From Brevibacillus panacihumi (GTDB lineage: Bacteria > Bacillota > Bacilli > Brevibacillales > Brevibacillaceae), in assembly GCF_003710985.1 (NCBI RefSeq), contig NZ_RHHT01000015.1, positions 62,001 to 126,000 on the forward strand: a stretch of 64,000 nucleotides of DNA. Reading direction: 5' to 3'. Positions within the stretch are counted from its first letter, which is position 1. Each line of letters begins with the position of its first letter. Below the pieces are notes generated by a model. It ran no database searches. It was not told the origin of the DNA and saw only the letters and a program-made list of their open reading frames with translations. A program made the position numbers and the translations under genes. Below are positions 9,025-17,651 of this stretch, one piece after another.

Positions 9025-10056
9025 GTGAAACAGAAAAAAAGAACACGTGTGACGCTGCAGCAGGTAGCAGATCACGCAGGTGTATCGAAGACGACTGCCT
9101 CCTTGATCGTCAGAAACAAATGTCAGAATATTTCTGAAGCTACTCAAAAAAGAGTCCTCGCATCGATGAGCGAACTGGGGTATGTATATGACCGCGTCGC
9201 AGCCAACCTGCGCAGCCAAAGCTCATCGACCGTAGGGATGATTATAACGGAAATTGCCAATCCGTATTTTTCCGAACTTCTGGACGGGGTTCATCAGGAA
9301 CTGGACAAGCACGGCTACACGGTCTTGCTCGGGACGACATCCGAATCGGGCAAAAAGCAGGACAGCCTGCTTTCTACGATGATGGAATACCGGGTGGGCG
9401 GCGTCATCCTCTGCCCTGCTACGAAGAGTTCGATCGAAACGATCAACAAGATGGTGAATCTGGGAATTCCGGTTATTCTGGTCGGCAAGGAGATCTCGGG
9501 AACAGATACGGATTATGTCGGCGTTGATTTTAGACCGGGAGCCAAGATCGCTGTGCAGCATCTCATCGCAAAAGGGCATCGTCGCATCGCATTGCTGGGA
9601 GGCCCGATGGAAGCTCATTCGTGGAAGGACAGAGAGGCCGGGTACCGTGAGGCTTTTGAAGAAGCCGGACTGGAAGTAGACGAATCGTTGATGATCGGAA
9701 GTACCATGACGAGAGAGGGAGGGCTGGAAGCGGTAAGGGAAATCCTGCGTCATCCCGAACCGCCGACTGCCATCTTCTGCTATAACGATGTCATTGCTTT
9801 TGGTGCGATGGTAGGACTGAAGGAGGCGGGGCTGAACCCGGGCAAGGACATTGCAGTTGTCGGCTTTGACGATATTAAAGAGGCGGCAACCTCTATTCCC
9901 AGCCTGACGACCGTTTCTTCGTCTCCGCAGTTGATCGGTACTTATGCGGCAGACCTTCTCCATAAACGAATAGAAGGGCTGGATATGAAGTCACAGCGTA
10001 TCATACTGCAGCCGCAAATCGTAGTCCGTGATTCCAGTGCATACGAGATCGGGTAG
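9025..10056 (+). CDS. LacI-family transcriptional regulator (copy 2)
   Basis: The HTH segment VTLQQVADHAGVSKTTASLI and the hinge VAANLRSQ are followed by an effector-binding domain with the usual GGVILCPATKSSIETI and AVVGFDDI segments. The GTG at 9025 lies 8 bases after GAGGTGG and gives a 343-residue protein. It is a paralogue of the regulator at 2255, with near-identical stretches such as GYVYDRVAANLRSQ. It stands directly upstream of a LysR gene and then the citryl-CoA-lyase operon, so it may control either half of the catabolic region. Related operators could be bound by both paralogues. Confidence 0.92.
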   Translation: MKQKKRTRVTLQQVADHAGVSKTTASLIVRNKCQNISEATQKRVLASMSELGYVYDRVAANLRSQSSSTVGMIITEIANPYFSELLDGVHQELDKHGYTVLLGTTSESGKKQDSLLSTMMEYRVGGVILCPATKSSIETINKMVNLGIPVILVGKEISGTDTDYVGVDFRPGAKIAVQHLIAKGHRRIALLGGPMEAHSWKDREAGYREAFEEAGLEVDESLMIGSTMTREGGLEAVREILRHPEPPTAIFCYNDVIAFGAMVGLKEAGLNPGKDIAVVGFDDIKEAATSIPSLTTVSSSPQLIGTYAADLLHKRIEGLDMKSQRIILQPQIVVRDSSAYEIG

Positions 10057-10071
10057 AGGAGGCAGCGATAC

Positions 10072-10962
10072 ATGGAATGGCAGCAGCTTGAGTATTTTCA
10101 GGCATTGGCCAAGCATCAGAATTTTACCAAGGCAGCGGATGAACTCGCATTGACCCAATCGGCACTCAGCCGCTCCATTGCCAAGCTGGAAGAGGAGCTG
10201 GGCGTTCCCCTGTTTGATCGCAAAGTAAGGGGCGTGACGCTGAATCAATATGGAGAAATTCTGTTGCCATATGTGAACCGGGTCATTCAGGAGATCAACC
10301 AGGCCAAACAAGAGATCAGGGATTTGGACAATCCATATCAAGGCACGATCTCTCTTGCCTTTATCCATACCTTGGGATCAAGCTTCGTCCCCGATCTGAT
10401 CAGTGTTTTTCGCGAAAAATACCCCGGCATCCAGTTTCAGTTGACCCAGGACTCGACCCGCAAAATCATGAATCTGCTGGAGGCTGGCGAAATCGATCTG
10501 GGTCTGTGCTCGCCCAATGAGCAGATGAAAAACAAGTATATCGAATCGGTCGTGGCGATCGACGAACCGCTCTATCTGATCGTGCCGAAGGAGCATCGAT
10601 TTGCTGCACGGACAAAAATTGAACTGCAGGAAGTGGCGGACGAGCCATTCGTCTCCTACAAGCATGAGAGCGGCATTCGCGAAGTGATCGAAAGGCTTTG
10701 CCAGGAAGCGGGCTTCAAGCCGAACGTCACGTTTGAAGGCGTCGGGGATGAGACGATCGCGGGGTTTGTGGCTGCCAACTTCGGCGTAGCGCTGATTCCG
10801 TATATTCCGGGGCTGGACATGGAGAAAATTTCGATTCTGACCGTTACCAAGCCAGTATGCAAACGCGTGATTCAGATGGTCTGGCGCAATGATCGCTACA
10901 TGTCCCCGGCAGTCGTCCAATTCAAGAGGTTTCTCAAGCAAAGTCACGGCATAATCAAATAA
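10072..10962 (+). CDS. LysR-family transcriptional regulator
   Basis: A 296-residue LTTR. The N-terminal winged HTH reads LEYFQALAKHQNFTKAADEL then LTQSALSRSIAKLEEELG, as in the family, and the C-terminal part is the PBP-like effector domain. GAGGAGG lies upstream of the ATG, 15 bases from the LacI stop, so the two regulators are probably co-transcribed. LysR proteins normally activate an adjacent operon when a pathway compound binds. The operon starting at 11076 on the same strand is the natural target. Confidence 0.92.
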   Translation: MEWQQLEYFQALAKHQNFTKAADELALTQSALSRSIAKLEEELGVPLFDRKVRGVTLNQYGEILLPYVNRVIQEINQAKQEIRDLDNPYQGTISLAFIHTLGSSFVPDLISVFREKYPGIQFQLTQDSTRKIMNLLEAGEIDLGLCSPNEQMKNKYIESVVAIDEPLYLIVPKEHRFAARTKIELQEVADEPFVSYKHESGIREVIERLCQEAGFKPNVTFEGVGDETIAGFVAANFGVALIPYIPGLDMEKISILTVTKPVCKRVIQMVWRNDRYMSPAVVQFKRFLKQSHGIIK

Positions 10963-10971
10963 CCAATTCCT

Positions 10972-10996
10972 AAAACTCATGGATACCATGAGTTTT
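10972..10996 (+). terminator. Perfect 11-bp inverted repeat after the LysR gene
   Basis: AAAACTCATGG (10972-10982) and CCATGAGTTTT (10986-10996) form a perfect stem with a 3-base ATA loop, followed by ATTCATTTTATT. It lies just after the LysR stop and is most simply an intrinsic terminator. Because it also sits about 80 bases before the next gene, an operator role cannot be excluded. Confidence 0.65.
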
Positions 10997-11075
10997 ATTC
11001 ATTTTATTCCTAGCAAAGTAACAGCTATACTGTGAGCAAGAGATTTCATGAGAGCAAAGAGAGGTGGAGAGACCG

Positions 11076-11921
11076 ATGAGCAGGAGTGCATTGAGCGCCT
11101 ATAAGGATGGAGCTGTCTGGTGGGATACCTCCATTAGCCAAATCAAAAAAAATGAAATTATCATCCGCGGTTATCCGATCGAAGAATTGATTGGCACCCT
11201 GTCGTATAGCCAAATGCTGTACCTCCTCCTTTGTGGAGAGGTCTTGAGTGAGAAAAAAGCGCGTTTGCTTGAAAGCGTTTTAGTAGCCGGTGCTGATCAC
11301 GGACCGAGAGCTCCCTCGATTGCAGCAGCTCGCATGGCAGCGACTTGCGGGATTTCGTTCAACTCCTGTGTAGCTACAGGCATCAATGTGCTGGGCGACA
11401 TTCACGGAGGAGCAGCGGAGAAGGCCATGGCCTTGTTCTACAAAACAAACGCAAGACTCGAAGCCGAGCCTGATCTGGGATTCGATGAAGTCATCGCGGA
11501 AGAGCTGGATCTTCTCGAACAGAAGAAAGAGAAGCTGGGCGGCATCGGTCACCAATTGCATGATGACGATCCGCGCATCAGAAGATTGTACGCGCTTGCA
11601 GAGGCTCTGGTCGAAGAAGGAGAAATTTCAGGAAAATACCTGAAAATTGCGGAAACGTTCAGGAGTCAGCTGGAAGCGCGCAAAAATAGAAAAATGACCA
11701 TGAACGTCGACGGGGTGGCTGCAGCGATTCAATGTGAGCTGGGCATACCGGCAGAATCGGCGAAAGGAATCTTTGCACTGTCCCGCGGGATGGGTATCGT
11801 AGCCCATGCGCTGGAAGAGTTGCAAAATGGCTTGCTGATCAAAGGGCCTTGCCCGAATCGCGACGATCTGGTCGGGTATTCCGGTCCAGCACTCAGACAT
11901 CTGCCACAGGAAGAAAAATAA
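11076..11921 (+). CDS. Citryl-CoA lyase-like short citrate synthase family protein
   Basis: At 281 residues this is much shorter than true citrate synthase (about 370-430) and matches the lyase-type members of the fold. The three catalytic residues appear conserved: His110 in GDIHGGAAEKA, His159 in GIGHQLHDDDPR and Asp212 in MNVDGVAAAI. The family forms or breaks a C-C bond between acetyl-CoA and a keto acid. In a catabolic setting it would cleave a 3-hydroxyacyl-CoA such as citryl- or citramalyl-CoA to acetyl-CoA and a 2-oxo acid. ATG 11076 is 9 bases after GAGGTG; GTG 11064 is an alternative. It is the first gene of a seven-or-more gene operon. Confidence 0.82.
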   Translation: MSRSALSAYKDGAVWWDTSISQIKKNEIIIRGYPIEELIGTLSYSQMLYLLLCGEVLSEKKARLLESVLVAGADHGPRAPSIAAARMAATCGISFNSCVATGINVLGDIHGGAAEKAMALFYKTNARLEAEPDLGFDEVIAEELDLLEQKKEKLGGIGHQLHDDDPRIRRLYALAEALVEEGEISGKYLKIAETFRSQLEARKNRKMTMNVDGVAAAIQCELGIPAESAKGIFALSRGMGIVAHALEELQNGLLIKGPCPNRDDLVGYSGPALRHLPQEEK

Positions 11922-11974
11922 AGCCCTGAACACTCCAGAAGATAAAGCCGAACAACAAGGTGGTGAACAAACGA

Positions 11975-12976
11975 GTGTTGGAACTGTTGCTAAAAAAGCC
12001 GTTCGAAATGGAATTGCGAGAAGCAAACTCACTGCCTGGCCCTGTCGGCGACGAGGTGAAAATCAAGCTGATTTACGGCGGGATCTGCGGCACAGACCTG
12101 AGTGTGTACAAAGGCGGACTCACCTATGCCACCTATCCTGTCCGTCCGGGACATGAGCTTCTGGGCACGATTATCGAGGCAGGAGAAGAAGCCCGATACC
12201 AGCCCGGCACCCGGGTAGTCGTTCTCCCCAATACATTTTGCGGAACCTGTGTGAAATGCCAAGCGGGCAAGACGAACATCTGCCTGAACAAGAAGTCGCT
12301 GGGGATCAACATGGATGGCGGTTTTTCAGAAGAATTCGTCATTTCCTCAAGGTTCGTATTGCCTGTCCCTGATGATTTGCCAGACGAAAAAGCCGTCTTG
12401 ATCGAACCGTTTGCCGTCGTGGTCCACGCACTGAAAAAGGTGGAGATCCAAAAAGGCACCTCCGTCGCGGTGATCGGCTGCGGCAACGAAGGAAAACTGG
12501 CGATCCTGCTCTCTCAATATCTGGGCGCAGAGGTGACGGCGATCGACATCCAGCCCAGGAAGCTGGAAAAGGTCAAAGAGCTCGGACCTGACATCCGTAC
12601 TGCTTTGCCCAAAGAAGTCAGGGGAGAGACGTTTGATGTGGTCATCGAGGCGGCCGGTACGAAATCTTCCATAGAGGATGGGATCAAACTGGTCACGTCA
12701 GGCGGAGCCATGGTCATGATCGGAATCACGCAAGAATCAAGCTTGCCCGTGGCCCATGTCGTGCGAAGCGAGATTACCCTCTACGGCTCGATCATCTACC
12801 AGTTCCCGGATGACTATCTGCAGACGATCGAATATTTGCGCAACAAAGCTTTTCACGTCGAACCGGTCGTCTCCAAGATCATGCCGGTGTCAGCTTACAA
12901 ACAAGCATATGAAAACGCTTTTTCTGGCGACTATGGAAAAATCATTCTCGATTTCAGGGGTGAATCTATCAAATGA
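11975..12976 (+). CDS. Zinc-dependent medium-chain alcohol dehydrogenase
   Basis: A GroES-like catalytic domain with Cys in GGICGTD and the PGHE zinc ligand is followed by the structural zinc site CGTCVKCQAGKTNIC and a Rossmann domain (IGCGNEGKL replacing the usual GxGxxG). It belongs to the threonine/sorbitol dehydrogenase branch and oxidises an alcohol with NAD(P)+. The start is uncertain. GTG 11975 gives MLELLLKKPFEMELREA, which aligns best with relatives; GTG at 11960 or 11963 would add four or five residues. Its 3' end overlaps the ATG of the next gene (ATGA), showing coupling. Confidence 0.85.
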   Translation: MLELLLKKPFEMELREANSLPGPVGDEVKIKLIYGGICGTDLSVYKGGLTYATYPVRPGHELLGTIIEAGEEARYQPGTRVVVLPNTFCGTCVKCQAGKTNICLNKKSLGINMDGGFSEEFVISSRFVLPVPDDLPDEKAVLIEPFAVVVHALKKVEIQKGTSVAVIGCGNEGKLAILLSQYLGAEVTAIDIQPRKLEKVKELGPDIRTALPKEVRGETFDVVIEAAGTKSSIEDGIKLVTSGGAMVMIGITQESSLPVAHVVRSEITLYGSIIYQFPDDYLQTIEYLRNKAFHVEPVVSKIMPVSAYKQAYENAFSGDYGKIILDFRGESIK

Positions 12977-14736
12977 AAAAAGATCTGATTTCGCATCAAC
13001 TGGTCAAGTATTTGGAGGATCGCGGCGTCGAGCATCTTTTCGGACTCTGCGGCCATACCAACATCGCGGTGCTGACAGCCCTCGAATCCAGCAAGATCAA
13101 ATTTGTGAACACGCGTCATGAGCAGATTGCCGCGCACATCGCAGACGGCTATGCCCGCGCGAAAAAACAGACGGCAGTCGTACTCAGCCACCTGGGACCT
13201 GGTCTCACCAATGCGGCCACCGGTGTAGCCAACGCGGCTCTCGACTCGATCCCGATGGTTGTCATCGCCGGGGACGTGCCAAGCCACTACTACGGCAAGC
13301 ATCCACACCAGGAAGTCAACATGCATGCGGACGCAGCCCAATACGAAATCTATCGTCCTTTCGTCAAACGCGCGTGGCGTGTAGATCGTCCTGACCTGTT
13401 CCCGCAAATTCTCGAGAAAGCATTCCAGCTGGCGGAAAGCGGCAGACCAGGACCGGTGCTGGTATCCGTGCCGATGGACATCTTCTCCATGGAGATCGAA
13501 GTCGAACTCTTTGAAAAAGTGAAGCAGCACACCAGAACCCTGCACAAGCCGTCACTGGATCAGGAGACAGCTACCCGCATCGTAGAAAAGCTGATTCAAG
13601 CGAAAAATCCTGTGTTGTACGTCGGCGGAGGAATCATGCTTGCTGATGCTGCAGCAGAATTGCAAGAGCTCGTCGATCACCTGAGCATTCCCGTGGCGCA
13701 CAGCCTCATGGGCAAAGGTGCGATCTCGGACGACCATCCATTCACCTTGGGCATGACAGGCTTCTGGGGAACCAAATTCATCAACGACACGACCCGCAAT
13801 GCCGATTTGATCCTGGCTTTGGGTACCCGTTTTGCCGAAGCGGACGCCAGCTCGTGGGAAAAAGAATACACCTTCGATATTCCGAAAACCAAGCTGATCC
13901 ACATCGACATCGATCCAAGCGAGATCGGCAGAAACTATCCGGTTGATATCGGCGCCGTCGCTGATTTGAAGCAGGCCTTGAAAGCAATCAACCGCGTGGC
14001 CAAAGAACTGCTGCCAGAAGGCAAGAAAAACGAAGAGCTCAAAGCGAAAATCGCTGCCAACCGTGCCGAGTTCCAGGGAGCCAACAAGGAGCATATCGCA
14101 TCCAATGCCTTCCCGATGACGCCACAGCGCATTTTGCAGGAAGTACGCGACGTATTGCCTCGCAATGCGATCATCACAACCGATGTGGGCTGGAACAAAA
14201 ACGGGGTAGGGCAGCAATTCCCGGTCTATGAGCCAGGCTCTGTCCTAACGCCAGGCGGATTGGCGACAATGGGCTTCGGTGCTCCTGCTGCCTTGGGTGC
14301 CAAGATCGCGCAACCGGATCGCGTCGTTCTCTCGCTTGTCGGCGACGGCGGCTTCGGACAAAACCCTGCCGTATTGGCGACAGCAGCAGAAGAGAACATC
14401 CCTGTCGTCTGGGTGATCATGAACAACTACGCGTTCGGAACGATTGCTGGCTTGCAAAAAGCACACTTCGGCACGACTCTGGGCACCTTGTTCAAGCGTG
14501 ACGGGCAGCCGTACTCGCCGGATTACGCAGCAATCGCCAAGGCATATGGCATTGATGGGGTCAAAATTCAATCGGCAGATGAGTTCAAGTCTGCGTTGGA
14601 GACCGCTATTGCGTCCAACAAGCCTTATGTGATCGACGTTCAAATGCAGAATATTCCGACTCCAACGGCTGGACATTGGAATATTATGGATATCTATTCT
14701 CCAGACAAGAAAGTACACCACGTAGCAGTCGAGTAA
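12973..14736 (+). CDS. Thiamine diphosphate-dependent enzyme of the acetolactate synthase/decarboxylase group
   Basis: A 587-residue protein with the three domains of POX/ALS-type ThDP enzymes. The cofactor-activating Glu is Glu50 in TRHEQIAAHIADGYARA, and the ThDP/Mg motif runs from GDGG at 457 to NN at 484-485. Family reactions include carboligation, 2-oxo acid decarboxylation and sulfoacetaldehyde acetyltransfer. It is followed at 21 bases by a CoA-acylating aldehyde dehydrogenase, so a decarboxylase or lyase that yields an aldehyde is the most economical reading. No phosphotransacetylase is nearby, which weakens an Xsc role. No ilvN-like small subunit is present, which argues against ordinary acetolactate synthase. 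Confidence 0.85.
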   Translation: MKKDLISHQLVKYLEDRGVEHLFGLCGHTNIAVLTALESSKIKFVNTRHEQIAAHIADGYARAKKQTAVVLSHLGPGLTNAATGVANAALDSIPMVVIAGDVPSHYYGKHPHQEVNMHADAAQYEIYRPFVKRAWRVDRPDLFPQILEKAFQLAESGRPGPVLVSVPMDIFSMEIEVELFEKVKQHTRTLHKPSLDQETATRIVEKLIQAKNPVLYVGGGIMLADAAAELQELVDHLSIPVAHSLMGKGAISDDHPFTLGMTGFWGTKFINDTTRNADLILALGTRFAEADASSWEKEYTFDIPKTKLIHIDIDPSEIGRNYPVDIGAVADLKQALKAINRVAKELLPEGKKNEELKAKIAANRAEFQGANKEHIASNAFPMTPQRILQEVRDVLPRNAIITTDVGWNKNGVGQQFPVYEPGSVLTPGGLATMGFGAPAALGAKIAQPDRVVLSLVGDGGFGQNPAVLATAAEENIPVVWVIMNNYAFGTIAGLQKAHFGTTLGTLFKRDGQPYSPDYAAIAKAYGIDGVKIQSADEFKSALETAIASNKPYVIDVQMQNIPTPTAGHWNIMDIYSPDKKVHHVAVE

Positions 14737-14757
14737 TTTCAAGGAGGAAAAAGAAAG

Positions 14758-16188
14758 ATGGCAGAGACAAAAGTAAGAGCAACCGAACTGACACCAGAAC
14801 AACAGCAAGAGCTGGATCAAGCTTTTGAAAAGGCAAAAGCGGCGCTGGCCATCATCGAAACTTACGACCAGGAGCGCGTAGACCGTCTGTGCCAAGCGGT
14901 TGCTTGGGCAGTCGCCAACAAAAAAACATTTGAACGCCTGGTGAAAATGGGAATCGAGGAGAGCCGTCTGGGCGATCCGGAAAGCCGCATGAACAAGCGC
15001 TTTAAAATCCGTGGAGTTCTGCGCGATGCCCTGCGCCAGAAAAGCGTCGGCATCATCGAAGAGATTCCGGAAAAGGGAATCGTCAAATACGCGAAGCCAG
15101 TCGGAATCATCTCCTCGATCGTACCGACTACCAACCCGGACCTCACTCCGGCAGGCACCGCGATCTATGCGATCAAAGCGCGCAACGTCGTGATTTTCTC
15201 TCCGCATCCGCGTTCCAAGAACACCTCTTATGAGACTGTTCGCCTGATGCGTGAAGCATTGGAGAGAGAAGGCGCACCAGCCGACATCCTGCAATGCCTG
15301 ACCAACGTCAACATCCCGATGACCAAAGCCTTGATGGCGCGTGCTGACCTCGCTCTGGCGACAGGCGGAAAAGACATGGTGAAAAGCGCGTACAGCTCCG
15401 GTACTCCCGCATACGGCGTAGGGGCTGGGAACGCAACCATGATCATCGACGAGACAGCCGATACTGCTGATGCGGCACGCAACACCATGCTGAGCAAAAC
15501 CTCCGACTTCGGTTCTGGCTGCTCTGCAGACGGAAACCTGATCATCAGCGACAAGATCTTTGATGAGATGCTGGAGCAATTGGTCAAAGTCGGCGGCTAC
15601 CTGGCGAATGATGAAGAAAAAGAAATGCTGCGCAAAGCGATGTGGGATGACGAAGGACATCGTCTGCCAACAACGGTAGCGCTGGCTCCGCAAAAACTGG
15701 CGGAAGCGGCAGGCTTCTCCATCCCGGAAGACCGCAAATTCATCATCGTGCACGGCGACGGAATCGGCAAAGAGTATCCGTTCTCCGGCGAGAAGCTGAC
15801 AACCTTGCTGGCTGTGTACAAATATGAAGGCGAATTTGAAAATGCGCTCGATATGATGCGCGCGATCTATGAAGTGGGTGGAAAAGGCCACTCTTGCGGA
15901 ATCTACTCCTTCAACGACGATCACATCCATCGCCTGGGACTGGCTGCGCCAGTAAGCCGGATCATGGTGCGCCAGCCACAATCCAAAGCAAATGCGGGAG
16001 CGTTCAACAACGGCATGCCGATGACGTCCAGCCTGGGCTGCGGAACATGGGGAGGCAACATCGTATCCGAGAACGTCCACCTGAAGCACTACATGAATAC
16101 CACTTGGGTATCGCGTCCGATCCCGGAAGACAAACCTTCCGATGAAGAGCTGTTCGGCGAGTTCTACGATCCTGAGCTTGAAAAATAA
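14758..16188 (+). CDS. CoA-acylating aldehyde dehydrogenase
   Basis: A 476-residue enzyme of the acylating ALDH branch, related to the N-terminal part of AdhE and to SauS-type sulfoacetaldehyde dehydrogenase. The probable nucleophile is Cys255 in GSGCSADGN; the PVGIISSIVPTTNP and ATGGKDMVK motifs bind the cofactor and substrate. It would oxidise an aldehyde with NAD(P)+ and CoA to an acyl-CoA. GGAGG precedes the ATG. Its position after the ThDP enzyme suggests that it uses the aldehyde that enzyme makes. The exact aldehyde, including any sulfonated one, cannot be told from sequence alone. Confidence 0.87.
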   Translation: MAETKVRATELTPEQQQELDQAFEKAKAALAIIETYDQERVDRLCQAVAWAVANKKTFERLVKMGIEESRLGDPESRMNKRFKIRGVLRDALRQKSVGIIEEIPEKGIVKYAKPVGIISSIVPTTNPDLTPAGTAIYAIKARNVVIFSPHPRSKNTSYETVRLMREALEREGAPADILQCLTNVNIPMTKALMARADLALATGGKDMVKSAYSSGTPAYGVGAGNATMIIDETADTADAARNTMLSKTSDFGSGCSADGNLIISDKIFDEMLEQLVKVGGYLANDEEKEMLRKAMWDDEGHRLPTTVALAPQKLAEAAGFSIPEDRKFIIVHGDGIGKEYPFSGEKLTTLLAVYKYEGEFENALDMMRAIYEVGGKGHSCGIYSFNDDHIHRLGLAAPVSRIMVRQPQSKANAGAFNNGMPMTSSLGCGTWGGNIVSENVHLKHYMNTTWVSRPIPEDKPSDEELFGEFYDPELEK

Positions 16189-16235
16189 ACGTTTTGCCTG
16201 GCATCCACTATCACGCGAATGGAGGAAACAACAAG

Positions 16236-17093
16236 GTGAATAAACAATTTTCCCTAGCTTACTTGACCGTGTTGGGCTGTCCGCCAGATGAGATGATTGA
16301 GATTGCCGCGCGCGCTGGTTATGATTTCGTCAGTCTAAGACCCATTTACATGGGTCTTCCTGGCGAACCAAATTACTCTTTATCCGACAACCCTGACCTG
16401 ATGAAAAAGACAAAGAAAGCGCTGTCGGATACAGGCGTGAAGCTGCTCGATATCGAATTGGCCCGCATTTATGACGGTCTTGACCCCAAACGATACCTCC
16501 CTGCGATGGAATCCGCAGCAGAACTAGGGGGACGGCATGTTCTCAGCAGCATTTGGACGGATGACCGCAATTTTGCCATCGAAAGCTTTGCAGAGCTTTG
16601 TGATTTGGCGAAACCTCTGGGGCTTACGGTAGAGCTGGAATTCGTGCCGATCGCGAGCGTTTCTACTCTCGCGGGGGTTCTGGATGTTCTGCATACTGTC
16701 AAACGGGATAATGCAGGTGTGATGCTCGACATGCATCACTTCCATCGCTCTCAAGACAAGGTAGAGGATCTGGATGCCGTCCCACGCGAATGGTTCCGCT
16801 TCCTTCACCTGTGTGATGCCCCGGCCGAAATCCCGACATCCAAGGAAGAAATGACGCATATCTTGCGCGAAGCCCGGCTGTACGTTGGCGAGGGCGGCAT
16901 TGATGTCGCAAGCATCGTGAACCGCATTCCGGAGATTCCTTGCTCTATCGAATTGCCGAATACCCAACGTTCCAAGGAACTGGGGTACGCGGAATTCGCC
17001 CGTCAGTGTCTGGTTACAGCCAAGGAATACTTCGCCAAGCACCCTCGCGAAGAGCAGGATACCCTCGATAAAAAAAAACTAGTTGAAGTATAG
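16236..17093 (+). CDS. Sugar phosphate isomerase/epimerase-like TIM barrel protein
   Basis: A 285-residue xylose-isomerase-like (AP endonuclease 2 superfamily) barrel. Metal-ligand-type residues are visible in VELEFVP (Glu), MLDMHHFHRS (Asp, His), FLHLCD (His, Asp) and SIELPN (Glu), as in the hexose or hydroxypyruvate isomerases and 3-dehydroshikimate dehydratases of this superfamily. GTG 16236 follows GGAGG at 10 bases; an in-frame start at 16194 lacks a binding site. Next to a dehydroquinase-like gene, a dehydroshikimate-dehydratase-like role is conceivable, but the superfamily is too broad to assign a reaction. Confidence 0.8.
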   Translation: MNKQFSLAYLTVLGCPPDEMIEIAARAGYDFVSLRPIYMGLPGEPNYSLSDNPDLMKKTKKALSDTGVKLLDIELARIYDGLDPKRYLPAMESAAELGGRHVLSSIWTDDRNFAIESFAELCDLAKPLGLTVELEFVPIASVSTLAGVLDVLHTVKRDNAGVMLDMHHFHRSQDKVEDLDAVPREWFRFLHLCDAPAEIPTSKEEMTHILREARLYVGEGGIDVASIVNRIPEIPCSIELPNTQRSKELGYAEFARQCLVTAKEYFAKHPREEQDTLDKKKLVEV

Positions 17094-17103
17094 GTGATAG
17101 AAT

Positions 17104-17544
17104 ATGAAAAAAATTCTAATGCTGCACGGCATCAATCATGACATGTTTGGCAAGCGTGATCCGGTACAATATGGAACCGTTACGCTGGATGAAATCAATG
17201 AAAAAATGACCGCACTGGCCAAGGAACTGGGTGTGGAAGTCGAGTTTTTCCACTCCAATCACGAGGGTGAGATGGTTGAGCGCATTCATCGGGCATTCCA
17301 GGAAGAGAAGGATGCCGTCATCATCAACGCAGGAGCCTGGACGCACTACAGCTACGGCTTGCGCGACGCTTTGGCGATCCTGACCGTGCCGATCATTGAG
17401 ATTCACATGTCCAATATTCACGCGCGCGAACCGTTCCGTCACCACTCTGTCTTTGCGGAAATCGCCAAGGGGCAAATCTGCGGTTTTGGAGTCGATAGCT
17501 ACCTGCTTGGACTGCGTGCAGCGATTGCTTCGATTGCCGATTAA
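17104..17544 (+). CDS. Divergent type II 3-dehydroquinate dehydratase family protein
   Basis: A 146-residue flavodoxin-like protein with most type II dehydroquinase signatures: Arg and Tyr in KRDPVQYG (catalytic loop), FHSNHEGE, NAGAWTHYSYGLRDAL, and IHMSNIHAREPFRHHS with the catalytic His. The N-terminal motif is unusual, HGINHDMFG instead of NGPNLNLLG, although the conserved Asn is kept. The canonical enzyme dehydrates 3-dehydroquinate to 3-dehydroshikimate. Being last in a catabolic operon and 10 bases after a TIM-barrel gene, it may serve quinate-type catabolism or a different hydroxy-acid dehydration. The ribosome binding site is weak (AGGTGAT). Confidence 0.82.
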   Translation: MKKILMLHGINHDMFGKRDPVQYGTVTLDEINEKMTALAKELGVEVEFFHSNHEGEMVERIHRAFQEEKDAVIINAGAWTHYSYGLRDALAILTVPIIEIHMSNIHAREPFRHHSVFAEIAKGQICGFGVDSYLLGLRAAIASIAD

Positions 17545-17651
17545 AAAAATCTTCATAATAAAAAAGAAAATAAAAGTAGAAAAAACAGATTTCTATAATA
17601 TAATCAAATTTATAAAATTTTTAGATCTATTAAAATAAGGGGGTTTCATTT
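17545..17651 (+). other. AT-rich intergenic spacer before the tctCBA genes
   Basis: About 107 bases, overwhelmingly A and T, unlike the rest of the window. Two overlapping TATAAT sequences (17594-17599 and 17599-17604) are present without a convincing -35 box, then AAGGGGG before the tctC ATG. It may hold a promoter allowing extra expression of the transporter. I see no clear terminator hairpin. Confidence 0.45.

Noticed and set aside
11076-11921. TCA-cycle citrate synthase
   Set aside because: It is far too short at 281 residues and sits in a catabolic operon; the lyase-type short form fits better.
12973-14736. Biosynthetic acetolactate synthase (ilvB)
   Set aside because: There is no ilvN small subunit or other branched-chain amino acid gene nearby, and the neighbours are catabolic.
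14245-16089. Long open frame on the minus strand opposite the ThDP enzyme and aldehyde dehydrogenase genes
   Set aside because: It is antisense to two clear enzymes, rich in Arg, His and Cys, has no ribosome binding site and no recognisable motif.
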